Source of the DNA: Chitinophagaceae bacterium
GTDB lineage: Bacteria; Bacteroidota; Bacteroidia; Chitinophagales; Chitinophagaceae
Length of the DNA stretch: 64,000 nt
NCBI GenBank assembly: GCA_027489035.1
Contig: JAIYAN010000024.1
Coordinates: 52,540-116,539 of the forward strand
Direction of reading: 5' to 3'
The position numbers were made by a program, and so were the translations under genes. Below are positions 61,783-64,000 of this stretch, one piece after another (position 1 is the first letter of the stretch; every line of letters begins with the position of its first letter). The notes beneath the pieces are model-generated. The model made no database searches, was not told the DNA's origin, and saw nothing but the letters and a program-made list of their open reading frames with translations.

Positions 61783-62014
61783 CTGAATTATTTTTACGTT
61801 TTTTAAAATAATTTTTGATGCGAAAAGAACATTCGTCAAGTGCCTTTTTTACAACATAACCAGCCACAGCTGATACAACTGCATAAATGATAACAGTAGA
61901 AAGTCCAGGTAATGTAATGGCTAATAAAAGTGGCTTTGCCGTTATGGCTTTACCAACGCCACCAACAACTCCCGAAGCGGTAGTGAATAATGCGTTATGT
62001 GTAGGTTGCTCCAT
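61775..62014 (-). CDS. 79-aa membrane protein, first gene of the run
   Basis: The ATG at 62014 is preferred to the TTG three bases upstream. Two Gly/Ala/Val-rich hydrophobic stretches (TASGVVGGVGKAITA; LLLAITLPGLSTVIIYAVVS) and a basic end (KNYFKKRKNNSDE) fit a small membrane protein. It opens the 17-kb minus-strand run. No clear TAnnTTTG promoter is found upstream, but GT-rich repeats lie at 62067-62108. Confidence 0.6.
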   Translation of the reverse strand: MEQPTHNALFTTASGVVGGVGKAITAKPLLLAITLPGLSTVIIYAVVSAVAGYVVKKALDECSFRIKNYFKKRKNNSDE

Positions 62015-62066
62015 CAAGTTTTGAGTTCTTTAGGAGACAAACTTCAGGATAACTTATTTGTTGAAA

Positions 62067-62108
62067 GGGCGTGTGAGGGCGTGTGTAGCTCTAAAGCGGT
62101 GTGTGTAG
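62067..62108. repeat. GGGCGTGTG repeats upstream of the structural run
   Basis: GGGCGTGTG (62067-62075), GGGCGTGTGTAG (62077-62088) and GCGGTGTGTGTAG (62096-62108) are three imperfect direct copies. They stand out in this AT-rich stretch of about 230 bp between 62,014 and 62,247, which has no gene. They could be an activator-binding array for the minus-strand run or a binding site for the element's own DNA-binding protein. Confidence 0.5.
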
Positions 62109-62246
62109 ATATATACGGGTATTTTTTATTATCTTTGAAAACTAATCAGCGAATAATTGTTTTAACAATTTGGGTTTTGTAATAATTACTATTTTCATGA
62201 TTAATAAGTACACTATAAATAAATTTATTTCGTTATATAAAAAGCA

Positions 62247-62639
62247 TTGAAAAAAGCAGTCTACATATTTCTTTTTGCATTTTATACCTTTGGAACACTG
62301 TGTTTGCCATTAGGTGATTTTTCGTTGTTGGGTGAAATCCCTCAAATGTATAGTCACTGTAAGGCAACTGAAGACAAGGACATGACTCCAATAGATTTCA
62401 TTACTGACCATCTATTAAATATTGACGGTATTTTTGACCAACATGAAAATGGTGACGAACAAAAACCTCATATACCCCTTCAAAGTCATCATCACATACT
62501 AACAACCATTTCAATTATAAATCCTTTTGAATTTTCAATTAATAAATTTTATCCCATAGAAGAAAAACCTTCAATTCATTGGGAGGAATCACCCTTGTCA
62601 AATTACATCACTAAAATTTTCCGACCTCCAATCATTTAA
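62247..62639 (+). CDS. Small exported protein, unknown, often near metal-efflux genes
   Basis: This 130-aa protein starts with TTG and has a hydrophobic N-terminus (MKKAVYIFLFAFYTFGTLCL). The rest is acidic, with a SHHHIL histidine cluster near residue 92. I recall similar proteins next to metal-efflux or receptor genes in Bacteroidota islands, but no named family. The histidines would fit metal binding in the periplasm. The next gene, a PepSY-like protein, follows after 73 bp. Confidence 0.5.
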   Translation: MKKAVYIFLFAFYTFGTLCLPLGDFSLLGEIPQMYSHCKATEDKDMTPIDFITDHLLNIDGIFDQHENGDEQKPHIPLQSHHHILTTISIINPFEFSINKFYPIEEKPSIHWEESPLSNYITKIFRPPII

Positions 62640-62712
62640 TTTATTTTAGTTTTTTTTACAGGTTACTTAAAATCTGTTAGTCATAAAATTTTAAAAAATA
62701 AAAATAAATACA

Positions 62713-63138
62713 ATGAAAAAAATAATTTTCGCTGCAATGGCTCTTTTATGTGCCTATGCGACAAGTTTTGCTCAAAGCAAAACACCAACGGCTGCTACCA
62801 CAGCGTTTAATCAAAAATTTCCAAATGCTACAAAAGTAAAGTGGGACAAAGAAAGCTCTAATAATTATGAGGCAGAATTTGAATGGAAAGGTGAAAAATA
62901 TTCAGCCAACTTTAGCGAAAAAGGCGAATGGTTAGAAACTGAAAGTCCATTTTCTTTTAATCAGCTTCCTGAAAAAGTGCAGACAGCGTTTACTAATTCT
63001 CATAAAGGTAAAACGCCAAAAGCAGTTTCAAAAATTGAAACTTCAAAACAAGGGACAATTTATGAATTAGAGATTTCGAAAGGTATGAAAACAGTTGAAT
63101 TGTTTTATAAACAAGACGGAACTGAAACTAAAGAATAG
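62713..63138 (+). CDS. PepSY-like periplasmic protein
   Basis: This 141-aa protein has a signal peptide (MKKIIFAAMALLCAYATSFAQ). The mature part carries the PepSY-like/BLIP-like repeat pattern: AFNQKFPNATKVKWDKE, EAEFEWKGEKYSANFSEKGEW and a second unit ending TIYELEISKGMKTVELFY. Such proteins are common in Bacteroidota periplasm, and their role is unclear. A strong terminator follows, so it forms a unit separate from the receptor gene downstream. Confidence 0.8.
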   Translation: MKKIIFAAMALLCAYATSFAQSKTPTAATTAFNQKFPNATKVKWDKESSNNYEAEFEWKGEKYSANFSEKGEWLETESPFSFNQLPEKVQTAFTNSHKGKTPKAVSKIETSKQGTIYELEISKGMKTVELFYKQDGTETKE

Positions 63139-63145
63139 ATTTTCC

Positions 63146-63180
63146 AAAAGGCAAAACGCAATATGCGTTTTGCCTTTTTT
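63146..63180 (+). terminator. Strong bidirectional terminator
   Basis: AAAAGGCAAAACGCA (63146-63160), loop ATA and TGCGTTTTGCCTTTT (63164-63178) form a perfect 15-bp stem ending in a T run. It closes the PepSY-like gene. Confidence 0.92.
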
Positions 63181-63217
63181 AAAAATAAAAATGATAAATA
63201 ATTTGATACAATTATTA

Positions 63218-64000
63218 ATGATTAGACAAAAAATAATACTAACCATAATTTTACAACTTTTTATATTTTCAATCTCATACGCACAAACAAACGTAACCGT
63301 TTCTGGTATTATAAAAGACAAAAACACCAAGTCAGTTTTACCTTTTGTGAATGTAGTTTTGAAAACTGAAAAAGACAGCAGTTTTGTAAGTGGTACAGTT
63401 ACCAACGAAGAAGGACGATTTTCATTATCAAAAATAAAATCTGGAAACTACTACTTAGAAGTTTCTTTTATCGGCTACAAAACAACAAAACAATCGTTAT
63501 TTGTTGGGAATCTAACAGAATATCTTGATATTAAAAATATTGAGATAGAAGAAAAATCAACATCACTGCAAGAAGTTGTTGTAACAGGAAAAACAGCCGA
63601 GATTAGTGAGAAAATGGATAAAAAAATATTTTCTTTGAAAGACAACATCAGTCAAAGTGGTGGTTCGGTTTTACAAGCAATGCAAAATTTGCCCAGTGTA
63701 ACAGTACAAGATGGAAAAGTACAACTTCGTGGAAACGATAAGGTAACAGTACTAATCGATGGTAAACAAACAGCTATCACAGGTTTTGGAAGTCAAACAG
63801 GATTAGATAATATTCCTGCTTCTGCAATTGAAAAAATTGAAATTATCAACAATCCTTCTGCCAAATATGATGCGAATGGAAATGCTGGAATTATCAATAT
63901 TATTTATAAAAAAAATAAAAAAGATGGTTTTAATGGCAAGGTTGGATTTACAACAGGAATAGGATCACTTTGGGTGCGAAAAGAAAATTTACCATCCATA
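63218..64000 (+). CDS. Outer-membrane beta-barrel/TonB-receptor-like protein, partial
   Basis: The frame runs off the window end (261 codons seen). ATG 63218 gives a good signal peptide (MIRQKIILTIILQLFIFSIS then YAQ); ATG 63191 is a longer option. A carboxypeptidase-regulatory-like domain follows (VTVSGIIKDKNTKSVLPFVN), then a plug with LQEVVVTGKTAEI, LQAMQNLPSVTVQDGKVQLR and IPASAIEKIEIINNPSAKYD. This is the layout of Bacteroidota outer-membrane beta-barrel proteins like the one at 14,877-17,699. The ligand is unknown. Confidence 0.85.
   Translation, partial: MIRQKIILTIILQLFIFSISYAQTNVTVSGIIKDKNTKSVLPFVNVVLKTEKDSSFVSGTVTNEEGRFSLSKIKSGNYYLEVSFIGYKTTKQSLFVGNLTEYLDIKNIEIEEKSTSLQEVVVTGKTAEISEKMDKKIFSLKDNISQSGGSVLQAMQNLPSVTVQDGKVQLRGNDKVTVLIDGKQTAITGFGSQTGLDNIPASAIEKIEIINNPSAKYDANGNAGIINIIYKKNKKDGFNGKVGFTTGIGSLWVRKENLPSI

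Larger units (their letters stand above)
27094..64000. mobile_element. Integrated element (island), left end only; right end beyond window
   Basis: The left end is the tRNA-Ser fragment. Inside lie hipBA, an RteC-like gene, an excisionase-like HTH protein, a TOPRIM primase-helicase, a restriction/defence operon, a WYL-type regulator, and a 17-kb minus-strand gene run with lysis enzymes, membrane proteins and a DNA-processing block. No integrase is seen here, so it should be beyond 64,000 if the element is mobile. Genes from 62,247 on may be cargo or host, because no boundary is visible. I find no relaxase, coupling protein, terminase, portal or tail gene, so it is neither a standard ICE nor a tailed prophage. 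Confidence 0.6.

Noticed and set aside
44871..62014. Tailed prophage or tailocin
   Set aside because: No terminase, portal, head protease, tail tube, sheath, tape measure or baseplate gene could be recognised.
27094..64000. Integrative conjugative element
   Set aside because: RteC-like, excisionase-like and primase genes would fit, but no relaxase, coupling ATPase or Tra protein is seen in this part. Genes beyond 64,000 could change this.

Overview
The window comes from a low-GC member of the Bacteroidota. The signs are several promoters with the TAnnTTTG -7 box (one with TTTG exactly 19 nt upstream), frequent TTG starts, a DUF3822-rsmD pair, large outer-membrane beta-barrel proteins with a carboxypeptidase-regulatory-like N-terminus, and mobile DNA with an RteC-like gene. 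The genus cannot be named from the sequence; a Chitinophagales/Sphingobacteriales-like bacterium would fit.

Region 1 (1-27,040) is ordinary chromosome. It holds the end of a polysaccharide cluster (two GT4 glycosyltransferases, a Gfo/Idh/MocA oxidoreductase), rpsO-pnp, prmA, plsY, a lipoprotein M48 protease, a DUF3052-like gene, dnaG, a MATE pump, DUF3822-rsmD-lpxK, a large beta-barrel protein, a four-helix membrane protein, a DbpA-type RNA helicase, gyrA, a saccharopine-dehydrogenase-like enzyme, a small NPGNIR-motif protein and a TPR protein.

Region 2 starts at about 27,094 with a 20-bp fragment matching the 3' end of a tRNA-Ser, followed on the minus strand by a terminator. This is what integration into a tRNA 3' end leaves behind, so I take it as the left end of an integrated element. 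The right end and the integrase are not in the window. Left arm: hipBA with three inverted-repeat operators, a 47-bp palindrome built of AGGGCAAT units, an RteC-like gene split by an A8 tract, an excisionase-like HTH protein and a TOPRIM-AAA primase-helicase.

Region 3 (32,990-43,021) is a defence operon: XRE controller, hsdM, hsdS, hsdR, a GHKL ATPase with a PD-(D/E)XK-like C-terminus, and a GmrSD-type DUF262-DUF1524 protein. Two small proteins follow, then a WYL-type regulator on the opposite strand. A 17-bp motif upstream of this regulator recurs at the promoter of the RteC-like operon.

Region 4 (62,014 down to 44,871, minus strand) is a tightly packed run of 23 genes and the most unusual part. 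In transcription order it encodes small membrane proteins, a LEA2-like protein, a transglutaminase-like protein with a membrane anchor and basic tail, four beta-rich proteins (one a capsid candidate), a coiled-coil protein, a membrane protein with an annexin-like segment, a GH73 glucosaminidase with a possible -1 frameshift to a membrane anchor, holin- and spanin-like proteins, an SLT transglycosylase, an adenine methylase, a RadC-like protein, a 1223-aa SNF2-type helicase and a RadA-like ATPase. I found no terminase, portal, tail, relaxase or type IV secretion gene. This is best read as a candidate tailless, membrane-containing virus or a related particle-forming element of undescribed type.

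Region 5 (62,247-64,000) holds a small exported protein, a PepSY-like periplasmic protein, a strong terminator and the start of a second outer-membrane receptor, possibly cargo of the same island.
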